Source: Rhodocyclaceae bacterium
GTDB lineage: Bacteria; Pseudomonadota; Gammaproteobacteria; Burkholderiales; Rhodocyclaceae
Assembly (NCBI GenBank): GCA_019455325.1
Contig: JACFMQ010000001.1
Location: 1 to 64,000, forward strand
Direction of reading: 5' to 3'
Length of the DNA stretch: 64,000 bases
The position numbers and the translations under genes were made by a program. Numbering within the stretch: position 1 is the first letter of the stretch; every line of letters begins with the position of its first letter. Below the pieces are notes generated by a model that ran no database searches, was not told where the DNA came from, and was given only the letters and a program-made list of their open reading frames with translations. Positions 26,152 to 34,280 of this stretch are shown here, one piece after another.

Positions 26152-26669
26152 TCAAAGTTTTATTCGTGTGCATGGGCAACATCTGCCGCTCGCCGACCGC
26201 CGAGGGCGTCTTTCGCAAGCTGCTGCAGGAGCGCCGGCTGGAGGCGCGCGTCGAGGTCGATTCGGCTGGCACGCACGGCTACCACGTCGGCGAGACGCCG
26301 GACCCGCGCACGCAGCGCGCCGCCGCGGCGCGCGGCTACGACCTGTCGTCGATCCGCGCGCGCAAGGTGACGCCGGCGGATCTCGAATACTTCGACCTGG
26401 TTCTGGCCATGGACCGCAACAACCTGGGCGTCCTGCGCACCCTTTGCCCGCCGCAACTGGCCGAGCGCCTGCGCCTGTTCATGGACTACGCGCGCAACTT
26501 CGACGACGACGAGGTGCCCGATCCGTACTATGGCCTCGGCCACGGCTTCGATCTGGTCATCGACATGGTCGAGGATGCGGCCATCGGCCTGCTCGACGAC
26601 ATCGAGGAGCGCCTGCCGCCGGTGCCGGTGCTGGCCAAGAAGGCGAAGAAATCCGAGCCGGCGGCGTAG
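26148..26669 (+). CDS. Low-molecular-weight protein tyrosine phosphatase
   Basis: This 173-residue protein has the N-terminal P-loop CMGNICRS (Cys8 nucleophile, Arg14) and the general-acid loop VPDPYYG near residue 121, both intact. It is translationally coupled to uvrB (ATGA overlap). Members remove phosphate from protein tyrosine or arginine; the substrate here is unknown. The Lys/Pro-rich last 20 residues extend slightly beyond the usual end. Confidence 0.92.
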
Positions 26670-26686
26670 GCCGCGCGTCGGGTGAA

Positions 26687-26723
26687 CGAAAAACGGGGCG
26701 CCGCGGCGCCCCGTTCGTTTTTT
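26687..26723. terminator. Bidirectional intrinsic terminator between phosphatase and rne
   Basis: A GC-rich stem (AACGGGGCGCC / GGCGCCCCGTT) lies between convergent genes. It is followed by a T run on the plus strand (26718-26723) and by five T on the minus strand. Confidence 0.85.
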
Positions 26724-26735
26724 CGTCTAGACGGC

Positions 26736-29546
26736 TTACTTGCGCGTCTCGATCATCACCATCGGCTCGTCGCTGGCGACGGCCGGCGCCGGCTTGCGGC
26801 GGCGCGGCTGCGGGGCCGCCGCGGGCTCCGGCGCCCAGGTGCGCGCCTTGTCCTGCGTCGTCTCGACCATGACCAGGCCGGAGGAGGCGAGGGCGACGTC
26901 GAGCGAGGCGGCGACCGGCGCCGGCACGGCGATCGGTTCTACGGCCGGCGGCGGTTCCGGCTGCGCCGGCGCAGCGACCTCGGCGGCGCTTTCGACGAGC
27001 GTCGCGGTCTCGGCTTCGACGACGGCGGCTTCGACCGCTGCCGTCGTTTCGACGGCCGCTTCGACCGGCGTCTCCACCGGCGTCTCCACCGGCGGTATCT
27101 CGATCGGCAGCATCTCGACCGGGGCGGCCACCGGCGTCTCGACGACGATCGGTGCGGCTTCGAGGGCGGCCACCGCCGGCGTGGACGGGGCGGTGTCGTC
27201 GGCGGCTACCGCGGGTGCGGCAGCCTCGCTCTCGACCGCTGCCGGTGCCGGCGCGGCCTCGGCGACGACGACCGTCGTCGCAGCCGGCGCCTCGGTCGCG
27301 GGCGGCACGGCGTCGTCGGCAGCCAGCGCTTCGCCGGCGACGGCGGCTTCTTCGACTTGGCCTTCCGGACGGCCTTCGCCGCGCTCGCGGCGACCGCCGC
27401 GGCGACCGCGACGGCGACCGCGCGCCTCGTCGCCGCCGGCCTCGGCCGGCGCCGCGCCGTCAGCGGCGATCGGCGCTGCTGCTGCGCTCGTCAGCTTCGC
27501 TTCGACGGCCGCTGCCTGCTGCGTTTCCCGGTTGCGTTCGGGGCGCGGCTCGCCGCGCTGGCGGCGGCCTTCGCGCTGACCCGGCTGCGTCTGGCCTTCC
27601 TCGCGGGCGGCACTCTGGCGGGGTTCCTTCGGCTCGCGCGCCTCGCGCGGCGGACGCGCTTCCTTCGGCTCGCGGGCTTCGCGCTCCTCGTCGCGGCCGC
27701 GACCGCGACCACGGCCGCGGCCGCCTTCGCGCTGTCCGTCGCGCTGTCCGTCACGGCTGCGTTCGCGGCCCTGGCCCGAGCGGCGCTCGTCGGCCTTCTT
27801 CTTCTCCGGCGCCGGGGCCGGCTCGGCCGCCTTGCCGCCGCCGAACCACGAAACGATCCTGGCGATGAGGCCGGGCGTCGGCGCTGCCACGGCCGGCGCC
27901 GGCGTAGCCGCCGGCTTCTCGTCGACCACGGGCGCCGGCTGCTCCGGCGCGATGTGCTTGATCGCCGCTTCCTGGCGCGGCTGCCGGTTTTCCGCCTGGG
28001 TGCCGGCGAGCCTGACCTCCTCGAGCGGCGTCTCGACCATCTTGTACGAGGGCTGGCTGAGGTCTTCCTGGTTCAGGTCGTCGTGGCGCAGGCGGACGAT
28101 GGTGTGCGCTGGCGTCTCCAGGTGCACGTTCGGGATGAGCAGGATGCTGACCTTGTGCCGCAGCTCGATGGCGGCGATGTCCGGCCGCTTTTCGTTGAGC
28201 AGGAAGGTGGCGACGTCCACCGGCACTTGCGTGTGCACGGCGGCGGTGTTCTCCTTCATCGCCTCCTCTTCGAGGATGCGCAGGATGTGCAGCGCGGCCG
28301 ATTCGGTCGAGCGGATGTGGCCGGTGCCGGTGCAGCGCGGGCAGGTGATGTAGCTGGTCTCGGCGAGCGCCGGACGCAGGCGCTGGCGCGACAGCTCCAT
28401 CAGGCCGAAGCGGCTGATCTTGCCCATCTGCACGCGGGCGCGGTCGTAGCGCAGCGCGTCGCGCAGGCGGTTCTCGACCTCGCGCTGGTTCTTGCTGCTC
28501 TCCATGTCGATGAAATCGATGACGATCAGGCCGCCGAGGTCGCGCAGGCGGAGCTGGCGGGCGATCTCGTCGGCCGCCTCGCAGTTGGTCTTGAACGCCG
28601 TTTCCTCGATGTCGGCGCCGCGCGTGGCGCGGCCGGAGTTCACGTCGCAGGCGACCAGCGCCTCGGTGTGGTCGATGACCACGGCGCCGCCCGAGGGCAG
28701 GTTGACCTGGCGCGAGTAGGCCGATTCGATCTGGTGCTCGATCTGGAAGCGCGAAAAGAGCGGCACGTCGTCGCGGTAGCGCTTGACGCGGCCGACGTTG
28801 CCCGGCATCACCGTACCCATGAAGGCGCGCGCCTGCTCGAAGACGTCGTCGGTGTCGATCAGGATTTCGCCGATGTCCGGCTGGAAGTAGTCGCGGATGG
28901 CGCGGATGACCAGGCTGCCTTCGAGATAGATCAGGAAGGGGCCGGCCTGCTGGCTGGCGGCGCCCTCGATCGCGCTCCACAACTGCATCAGGTAGTTGAG
29001 GTCCCACTGCAGCTCTTCGGCGGTGCGGCCGATGGCGGCGGTGCGGGCGATCAGGCTCATGCCCGACGGCACCTGCAACTGGTCCATGATCTCGCGCAGT
29101 TCGTTGCGCTCCTCGCCCTCGACGCGGCGCGAGACGCCGCCGCCGCGCGGGTTGTTCGGCATCAGCACGAGGTAGCGGCCGGCCAGGCTGACGAAGGTGG
29201 TGAGCGCGGCGCCCTTGTTGCCGCGCTCGTCCTTCTCGACCTGGACGATCAGCTCCTGGCCTTCCTTGATGACGTCCTGGATGCGCGCCTTGGACGGTTC
29301 GGTGCCGGGCTGGAAGTAGGCGCGGGAGATTTCCTTGAACGGCAGAAAGCCGTGGCGTTCCTCGCCGTAATTGACGAAGGCCGCTTCCAGACTGGGTTCC
29401 ACGCGGGTGATGACACCCTTGTAGATGTTGCTCTTGCGTTGTTCCTTCGAGGCCGATTCAATGTCGAGATCGATCAGTTTCTGACCGTCGACAATGGCGA
29501 CACGGAGTTCCTCGGCCTGTGTCGCATTGAAAAGCATGCGTTTCAT
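26736..29546 (-). CDS. rne: Ribonuclease E
   Basis: This 936-residue protein has the RNase E/G catalytic half in residues 1 to about 500: MKRMLFNA start, S1 RNA-binding section (SNIYKGVITRVEPSLEAAFV), 5'-sensor/DNase I-like part with VACDVNSG and VIDFIDMES carrying the metal-binding Asp residues, and the Zn-link CPRCTGTG near residue 400. The second half is long and disordered. It has Arg/Glu-rich blocks (GRGRGRGRDEEREAREPKE) for RNA and partner binding and an Ala/Pro/Val-rich tail ending VMIETRK. It starts mRNA decay and rRNA/tRNA processing at the inner membrane. The C-terminal half is typical in composition but diverged. Confidence 0.95.
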   Translation of the reverse strand: MKRMLFNATQAEELRVAIVDGQKLIDLDIESASKEQRKSNIYKGVITRVEPSLEAAFVNYGEERHGFLPFKEISRAYFQPGTEPSKARIQDVIKEGQELIVQVEKDERGNKGAALTTFVSLAGRYLVLMPNNPRGGGVSRRVEGEERNELREIMDQLQVPSGMSLIARTAAIGRTAEELQWDLNYLMQLWSAIEGAASQQAGPFLIYLEGSLVIRAIRDYFQPDIGEILIDTDDVFEQARAFMGTVMPGNVGRVKRYRDDVPLFSRFQIEHQIESAYSRQVNLPSGGAVVIDHTEALVACDVNSGRATRGADIEETAFKTNCEAADEIARQLRLRDLGGLIVIDFIDMESSKNQREVENRLRDALRYDRARVQMGKISRFGLMELSRQRLRPALAETSYITCPRCTGTGHIRSTESAALHILRILEEEAMKENTAAVHTQVPVDVATFLLNEKRPDIAAIELRHKVSILLIPNVHLETPAHTIVRLRHDDLNQEDLSQPSYKMVETPLEEVRLAGTQAENRQPRQEAAIKHIAPEQPAPVVDEKPAATPAPAVAAPTPGLIARIVSWFGGGKAAEPAPAPEKKKADERRSGQGRERSRDGQRDGQREGGRGRGRGRGRDEEREAREPKEARPPREAREPKEPRQSAAREEGQTQPGQREGRRQRGEPRPERNRETQQAAAVEAKLTSAAAAPIAADGAAPAEAGGDEARGRRRGRRGGRRERGEGRPEGQVEEAAVAGEALAADDAVPPATEAPAATTVVVAEAAPAPAAVESEAAAPAVAADDTAPSTPAVAALEAAPIVVETPVAAPVEMLPIEIPPVETPVETPVEAAVETTAAVEAAVVEAETATLVESAAEVAAPAQPEPPPAVEPIAVPAPVAASLDVALASSGLVMVETTQDKARTWAPEPAAAPQPRRRKPAPAVASDEPMVMIETRK

Positions 29547-29937
29547 GATGCTTGGGCTCCCGCGCGTAGGCGTGGCCGGAGCTCCCGCAAGCAGGCAGCG
29601 ACAGGTTTAGTTGTGGGTGGGGCGCTTCATGGCTCTCAGGGTTGTCGCAACTAAAAGTGTGGTTTCGCTGGATGTTTTTTTCGGCCGCGAAAACCGCGGC
29701 CGGGGAATCTGCTCGGGGCGATCCGGCGCGTGCCGGGCACGCGCAAATCAAGTAGTATCGCTACTTTTGGTGAGCGAACTTAACCAGGATTTGCGTTGGA
29801 TGATCTTGCGCAAGGTTGGCGCAAGCGAGGCGACTGAGGCCTGCCGGAAAACTGCCGCAGGGATGACGCGGCTCGACGGTCTCACGGGTCAGCGTCTCTT
29901 TCAGGCCGAGACGCAAATCCCGCCCAGTATATTAAAA
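29547..29937. other. Divergent rne / rluC intergenic region and rne leader
   Basis: These 391 bp between the divergent starts hold no gene. They contain a hairpin with 8-bp arms (CGGCCGCG at 29682-29689, CGCGGCCG at 29695-29702) next to a T7 tract, and a small inverted repeat AAGTAG/CTACTT at 29750-29766. The length fits a long structured rne leader, which in E. coli mediates autoregulation by RNase E. Promoter hexamers were not clear to me. Confidence 0.4.
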
Positions 29938-30915
29938 ATGCCCGATATAAGCAAAAACTCCGTCACCCGGGCTCGAATCAGCGAGGAAGAGGCCGGCCAG
30001 CGCCTCGACAATCACCTGCTCCGAATCTGCAAGGGCGTGCCGAAGAGCCACGTCTACCGCATCCTGCGCAGCGGCGAGGTGCGGGTGAACAAGAAGCGCG
30101 CCGAGGCGTCCTACCGGCTGCAGGCCGGCGACGAGCTGCGCCTGCCGCCGCTGCGCATCGCCGAGAAGGCAGAAGCGGCCGACGCCGGCGCCATGCTGCG
30201 CTCGGACCTGCCGATCCTCTTCGAGGACGAGGCGCTGCTCGTCGTGGACAAGCCGGCGGGCATCGCCGTGCACGGCGGCAGCGGCGTCTCCTTCGGCGTC
30301 ATCGAGGCGCTGCGGCGGCAGCGGCCGCAGGCGAAATTCCTCGAGCTGGCGCACCGCCTCGACCGCGAGACCTCGGGCATTCTGCTCGTCGGCAAGAAGC
30401 GTTCGGCGCTCAATGCGCTGCACGACATGTTCCGCGAGGGCGGCCGCCAGGCCGACAAGCGCTACTTGGCGCTGGTCGCCGGCCGCTGGCAGGAGAAGAA
30501 GCGCGATGTCCGCCTGCCGCTCCACAAATACCTACTGGAGAACGGCGAACGGCGCGTGCGCGTGGCCGAGGACGGCAAGTTCTCGCACACCGTCTTCCGC
30601 CTGCTCGCCCGCTGGGAACGCTTCAGCCTGCTCGAAGCCCAACTCAAGACCGGGCGCACGCATCAGATCCGCGTGCATCTGGCGCGCCTCGGCTTTCCCA
30701 TCGCCGGCGACGAGAAGTACGGCGATTTCGCATTGAACAAGGTATTGCAGCGCGAGGGGCTGAAGCGGATGTTCCTGCACGCCTGGAAGATGGATTTCCC
30801 GCATCCGCAGAAGGACGAGCGCCTGCGGCTGGAGGCGCCGCTGCCGGCGGCGCTGGCGGGATTCCTCGCGCAGCTCTCGGCCACGGAAGAAAAGGACTAT
30901 GGCGAAGCGTTTTGA
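29938..30915 (+). CDS. rluC: 23S rRNA pseudouridine synthase RluC/RluD family
   Basis: This 325-residue enzyme starts at ATG 29938; upstream in-frame codons cross the intergenic region and are unlikely. The S4 RNA-binding domain occupies residues of about 14-75 (RLDNHLLRICKGVPKSHVYR). The catalytic motif HRLDRETSG contains the essential Asp, and GRTHQIRVHLA is the C-terminal signature. RluC-type enzymes modify 23S rRNA uridines during ribosome assembly. It lies divergent from rne, as in many proteobacteria, and overlaps the next gene by 17 bp. Confidence 0.93.
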   Translation: MPDISKNSVTRARISEEEAGQRLDNHLLRICKGVPKSHVYRILRSGEVRVNKKRAEASYRLQAGDELRLPPLRIAEKAEAADAGAMLRSDLPILFEDEALLVVDKPAGIAVHGGSGVSFGVIEALRRQRPQAKFLELAHRLDRETSGILLVGKKRSALNALHDMFREGGRQADKRYLALVAGRWQEKKRDVRLPLHKYLLENGERRVRVAEDGKFSHTVFRLLARWERFSLLEAQLKTGRTHQIRVHLARLGFPIAGDEKYGDFALNKVLQREGLKRMFLHAWKMDFPHPQKDERLRLEAPLPAALAGFLAQLSATEEKDYGEAF

Positions 30916-31555
30916 ACTGCTGGTCTTCGACTGGGACGGCACGCTGATGGATTCGGCGGCGGCGATCGTCGCCGCCATCCAGGCGGCGGCCCGCGACCTC
31001 GACATCGAGCCGCCGCCGGACGCGCGCGCGCGCCACGTCATCGGGCTGGGCCTCGGCGACGCGCTGCGCCACGCCGTGCCCGATCTGCCCGAGGCGAGCT
31101 ACCCGCGCATGGTCGAGCGTTACCGCCACCATTACCTGTCGCGCGACCACGAGCTGACGCTGTTCGCCGGCGCCGGCGAGCTGGTCGCCGAACTCGCCGC
31201 CGACGGCTTCATGCTCGCCGTGGCCACGGGCAAGAGCCGGCTCGGCCTCGACCGGGCCTTCAAGGTCAGCGGCCTCGGCCCGTATTTCCACGATTCGCGC
31301 TGCGCCGACGAATGTCACTCGAAGCCGCACCCGCAGATGCTCGAAGAGCTGATGGCCGCCTTCGCCGTGACGCCGGAGCGGACGCTGATGATCGGCGACA
31401 CGACGCACGACCTGCAGATGGCGAAGAACGCCGGCGTCGCCTCGCTGGCCGTGGCCTACGGCGCGCACCCGCCGGAGGCGCTCGATGCGCTCGCACCGCT
31501 GGCCCGCCTGCAGGCGGTCGAGGAGCTTCGCCGGTGGCTGAAGACGCACGCCTGA
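30899..31555 (+). CDS. HAD-superfamily phosphatase (phosphoglycolate phosphatase-like)
   Basis: This 218-residue protein has the four HAD motifs: DWDGT (two Asp, residues 11-15), ATGKS, SKPHP with Lys, and GDTTHD. The helical cap inserted after motif I is that of Gph/PGMB-type subgroup I enzymes. It hydrolyses a small phosphorylated metabolite in the cytoplasm; phosphoglycolate is a guess from family resemblance. It lies in a plus-strand run behind rluC with overlapping ends, an arrangement common in beta- and gammaproteobacteria. Confidence 0.88.
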   Translation: MAKRFELLVFDWDGTLMDSAAAIVAAIQAAARDLDIEPPPDARARHVIGLGLGDALRHAVPDLPEASYPRMVERYRHHYLSRDHELTLFAGAGELVAELAADGFMLAVATGKSRLGLDRAFKVSGLGPYFHDSRCADECHSKPHPQMLEELMAAFAVTPERTLMIGDTTHDLQMAKNAGVASLAVAYGAHPPEALDALAPLARLQAVEELRRWLKTHA

Positions 31556-31884
31556 TCTGCGCCGGCGCGGCGCTGGCGGACGGCGGGCCGGGCGTCCGTT
31601 TCACGGTCCGCCGCCACGGCGCCGACGAGCCGGCCTTCGTGGTCCGCTTCCGCGGCCGCGTCCATGCCTACCTCAACCGCTGCGGCCACGTGCCGGTCGA
31701 GCTCGACTGGCAGCACGGCGAGTTCTTCGACGATTCGCGGCTATACTTGATCTGCGCCACGCACGGCGCGCTGTACGCGCCGGAAAGCGGGCAATGCCTG
31801 GGCGGCCGCTGCAGCGGCCGCGGCCTGACGGCAGTGCCGGTCGAAGAACGCGACGGCAACATCTACCTGATTCCGACAGAGTGA
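31534..31884 (+). CDS. Rieske-type [2Fe-2S] ferredoxin-like protein
   Basis: A GTG start at 31534 inside the end of the phosphatase gene gives 116 residues. The Rieske cluster ligands are CGH and, about 30 residues on, CATHG, with the surrounding HGALYAPESGQCLGGRC loop. There is no signal peptide or membrane helix, so it is a soluble cytoplasmic electron carrier or small oxygenase-type ferredoxin. The partner is unknown. It sits between a phosphatase and a SppA peptidase, four bases before the latter, so it is co-transcribed with both. Confidence 0.85.
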   Translation: MAEDARLICAGAALADGGPGVRFTVRRHGADEPAFVVRFRGRVHAYLNRCGHVPVELDWQHGEFFDDSRLYLICATHGALYAPESGQCLGGRCSGRGLTAVPVEERDGNIYLIPTE

Positions 31885-31888
31885 TCCC

Positions 31889-32857
31889 ATGGACGAAGCG
31901 AGCAAGGACAAGGACAACGCGCAGGGCGAGAACTGGGAGCGGCGGACGCTGGAGCGGCTGGCCGGCGACGTGCTGCGCGAGCAGCGGGCGAAGCGGCGCT
32001 GGGGCATCTTCTTCAAGCTGCTCGGCTTTTCCTACCTGATCGCCGTCCTCGTCCTCGTCGTCGACTGGGGCGGCCCGGAGAAGCTCGCCGACCGCAAGCA
32101 CACCGCCGTCGTCAACCTGCGCGGCACCATCGAGGCCAAGGGCGAGGCCAGCGCCGACAGCATCGTCGCCTCGCTGCAGTCGGCCTTCGAGGACAAGCGC
32201 ACGGTCGGCGTCGTGCTGCGCATCAACAGCCCCGGCGGCAGCCCGGTGCAGTCCGGCATCATCTACGACGAGATCCGCCGGCTGCGCGCCAAGCATCCGG
32301 AGATCCCGCTGCACGCGGTGGTTGAGGATCTCTGCGCGTCCGGCGGCTACTACGTCGCCGCCGCCGCCGACAACATCTATGTGAACAAGGCGAGCATCGT
32401 TGGCTCGATCGGCGTGCTGATGAACGGCTTCGGCTTCACCGGCAGCATGGACAAGCTCGGCGTCGAGCGGCGGCTGCTCACCGCTGGCGAGAACAAGGGC
32501 TTCCTCGATCCCTTCTCGCCGCAGGACGCGAAGCAGAAGGAGCACGCGCAGCGCCTGCTCGATGACATCCACGGGCAGTTCGTCGCCGTCGTCCGCGAGG
32601 GGCGGGGCAAGCGTCTCAAGGACGCGCCGGAGCTTTTCTCCGGGCTGATGTGGACTGGCGCGCAGAGTATCCAGCTCGGCCTCGCCGACGGCTTCGGCAC
32701 GGTCGAGAGCGTCGCCCGCGACGTGCTCAAGGCCGAGAAGACGCTCGACTACTCGGTGCGCGAGAACCTCGCCGAGCGCTTCGCCAAGCGGCTCGGCGCC
32801 GACATGGCGGAGAACCTGTCGCTGCGCCTCTTCGGCGGCGCGCCGGCGGTCCGCTGA
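31889..32857 (+). CDS. sppA: Signal peptide peptidase SppA-type S49 protease
   Basis: This 322-residue protein is the short, single-domain kind. The N-terminal cytosolic tail and one membrane helix (FKLLGFSYLIAVLVLVVDW) are followed by the S49 fold. VLRINSPGGSPVQSG forms the oxyanion part. DLCASGGYYVAA carries the catalytic Ser, and GENKGFLDPFSPQD the probable catalytic Lys. These enzymes degrade cleaved signal peptides or short membrane fragments from the periplasmic side. It is last in the rluC run, with no terminator visible before the convergent fur-like gene. Confidence 0.9.
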   Translation: MDEASKDKDNAQGENWERRTLERLAGDVLREQRAKRRWGIFFKLLGFSYLIAVLVLVVDWGGPEKLADRKHTAVVNLRGTIEAKGEASADSIVASLQSAFEDKRTVGVVLRINSPGGSPVQSGIIYDEIRRLRAKHPEIPLHAVVEDLCASGGYYVAAAADNIYVNKASIVGSIGVLMNGFGFTGSMDKLGVERRLLTAGENKGFLDPFSPQDAKQKEHAQRLLDDIHGQFVAVVREGRGKRLKDAPELFSGLMWTGAQSIQLGLADGFGTVESVARDVLKAEKTLDYSVRENLAERFAKRLGADMAENLSLRLFGGAPAVR

Positions 32858-32870
32858 CCGGGCCTGGGCG

Positions 32871-33323
32871 TCAGCCGTTTCGTCTGTGCCCGGCGGGACG
32901 GGCCGGCGAAATGTGCAGCGGCGCCTCCCCGAGGTCGATGCCGGCCGCCTGCGCCGCCTGTTCGATATAGGCCCTGAGCGCCGCATCCTGCAGCGGAATC
33001 GGCGCCTGGCCGTGCAGGCAGAGGAAGACGCCCGATTCGGCGGGATCGTCGCGGGGCGCGGCGAACACGCTCCGCCCCTGGGTGTCGCGCGCCCGCAGGA
33101 TGACGCCCGCCTTCGAGAGATCGGTCAGCGACCGGTAGATCGTCGAGATGTTGGCGTGCCCCTTGTCTTTCACCCAGATACGGAACAGCACCTCCGGGCG
33201 GACGAAGCCGGGCTGGCCCTGCAGCGCGGCAAAGACGTCGACGCGGGCGGCGGTGACGCGCAGCCGGGCGCGCTTGAGCGCGTCGACCGCGAGTTCGGCG
33301 GGGGGCGACAGGTCGGTTCGCAT
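32871..33323 (-). CDS. Fur-family-like regulator with degenerate metal sites
   Basis: This 150-residue protein has the Fur winged-helix pattern at the N-terminus: RLRVTAARVDVFAALQG, then PEVLFRIW, HANISTIYRSLTDLSKAGVI. The C-terminal half is atypical. The CxxC pairs of structural zinc sites are absent, only one Cys remains (FLCLHGQ), and the His-rich regulatory site is reduced. It may sense something other than Fe/Zn, or have lost metal control. It follows the DUF4198-like gene by 29 bp on the same strand, so the two form a unit. Confidence 0.7.
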   Translation of the reverse strand: MRTDLSPPAELAVDALKRARLRVTAARVDVFAALQGQPGFVRPEVLFRIWVKDKGHANISTIYRSLTDLSKAGVILRARDTQGRSVFAAPRDDPAESGVFLCLHGQAPIPLQDAALRAYIEQAAQAAGIDLGEAPLHISPARPAGHRRNG

Positions 33324-33352
33324 CGGCGGCGGGGGTCAGCGCAGCGGCCGCA

Positions 33353-33976
33353 TCAGTCGCCGACCCGGAAGCTGAGGGTCGCCACGTGGCGCACTTCCTC
33401 GTATTCCTTGCCGTCGACCGTGGCGGCGCCGTTGACCCGGGCCGAAACCTCGAGGACGTAGAGCGCCGGGAAGGACGGCCTGAGGCTGACCGCGCCGTCG
33501 GCGCCGGGGCGCAGCACGCGCGACCAGCCTTCGGAGGTGTAGACGTTGACCTGGGCGGCATTGACCGGATTGCCCTTCCAGAACAGCCGGAAGGTGTCGC
33601 CGCCGGCGGTCGTCGGCACCAGCTCCAGGTCGCTCGCCGCCTTGGTTTCCTGGCGGCCGAAGCGGGCGTGGAACACGGTCAGCAGCTTTTCTTCGGCGCG
33701 GCTGCCGGTGAAGCGCAGGTCGCCGGCCGCCGGGTCCGCCGGGAAGTGGCCGTCCCAGGCGCCGAGCGGCACGGCCTTGCCGTCGGCCGAGAAGGCGCGG
33801 GCGCCCTGGACGGCCGGCGCCTCGGACTGTGGCTTGGCCAGCTCGCCGGCCTGGATGCGGGTGCCGGCGGCGTCGCGGTCGATCCAGAAATAGTCGGCGC
33901 CTGCGGCCGGGGCGGCGGCCAGCGCAAGAATGGGAAGGAAGCGCCGGATCAGCCCGGCGACGGAAACGTTTTGCAT
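33353..33976 (-). CDS. Periplasmic DUF4198-like protein, possible metal-handling accessory
   Basis: This 207-residue protein has a signal peptide ([15 protein letters not shown]) from the start at 33976. The mature part is beta-rich, with ADYFWIDRDAAGTRI at its front and two Ig-like halves. The second contains FWKGNPVNAAQVNVYTSEGW, the pattern of DUF4198/NikM-like domains. Such proteins often accompany metal or cobalamin transport and Fur-type regulators. It is encoded directly ahead of the Fur-like gene. No transporter is adjacent, so any role in metal uptake is inferred. Confidence 0.6.
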   Translation of the reverse strand: MQNVSVAGLIRRFLPILALAAAPAAGADYFWIDRDAAGTRIQAGELAKPQSEAPAVQGARAFSADGKAVPLGAWDGHFPADPAAGDLRFTGSRAEEKLLTVFHARFGRQETKAASDLELVPTTAGGDTFRLFWKGNPVNAAQVNVYTSEGWSRVLRPGADGAVSLRPSFPALYVLEVSARVNGAATVDGKEYEEVRHVATLSFRVGD

Positions 33977-34280
33977 GAGCGGCCCTCGGAAGGTCGGAAA
34001 GGAAAGGGAAAGCGCCGGCAGCGTCGTGGCGAACTTCATCCCTGGAAGGAACGGTCGGCCGAAGGGCCGGGACGGACGCTGCGTTTTTCGTGCTCTCAGT
34101 AGACATGTCGTTTGAGACGCGAAAAAAGGTCACGTTCGTTACACACTGTTACAAAAAAGTCGCTGCCGGGGCGTCGGGGACCGGGTGCCGTCGGGGGCAT
34201 TGAGGGCGTGAGAGCGCCGGCGGCCGCCGCGGGCCGCCTCCGCGAACCATCCGCCGCCGGCGGACGGCCGCGGCACGGCT
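33977..34280. other. Intergenic region between OprM-type and DUF4198-like genes
   Basis: These 304 bp hold no gene. The notable element is a direct repeat GTTACA at 34138-34143 and 34148-34153, i.e. 10 bp apart, next to short A/T runs. Direct repeats at one helical turn are typical of OmpR/PhoB-type response regulator sites. It probably belongs to the promoter of the DUF4198-like/Fur-like pair. Confidence 0.4.
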
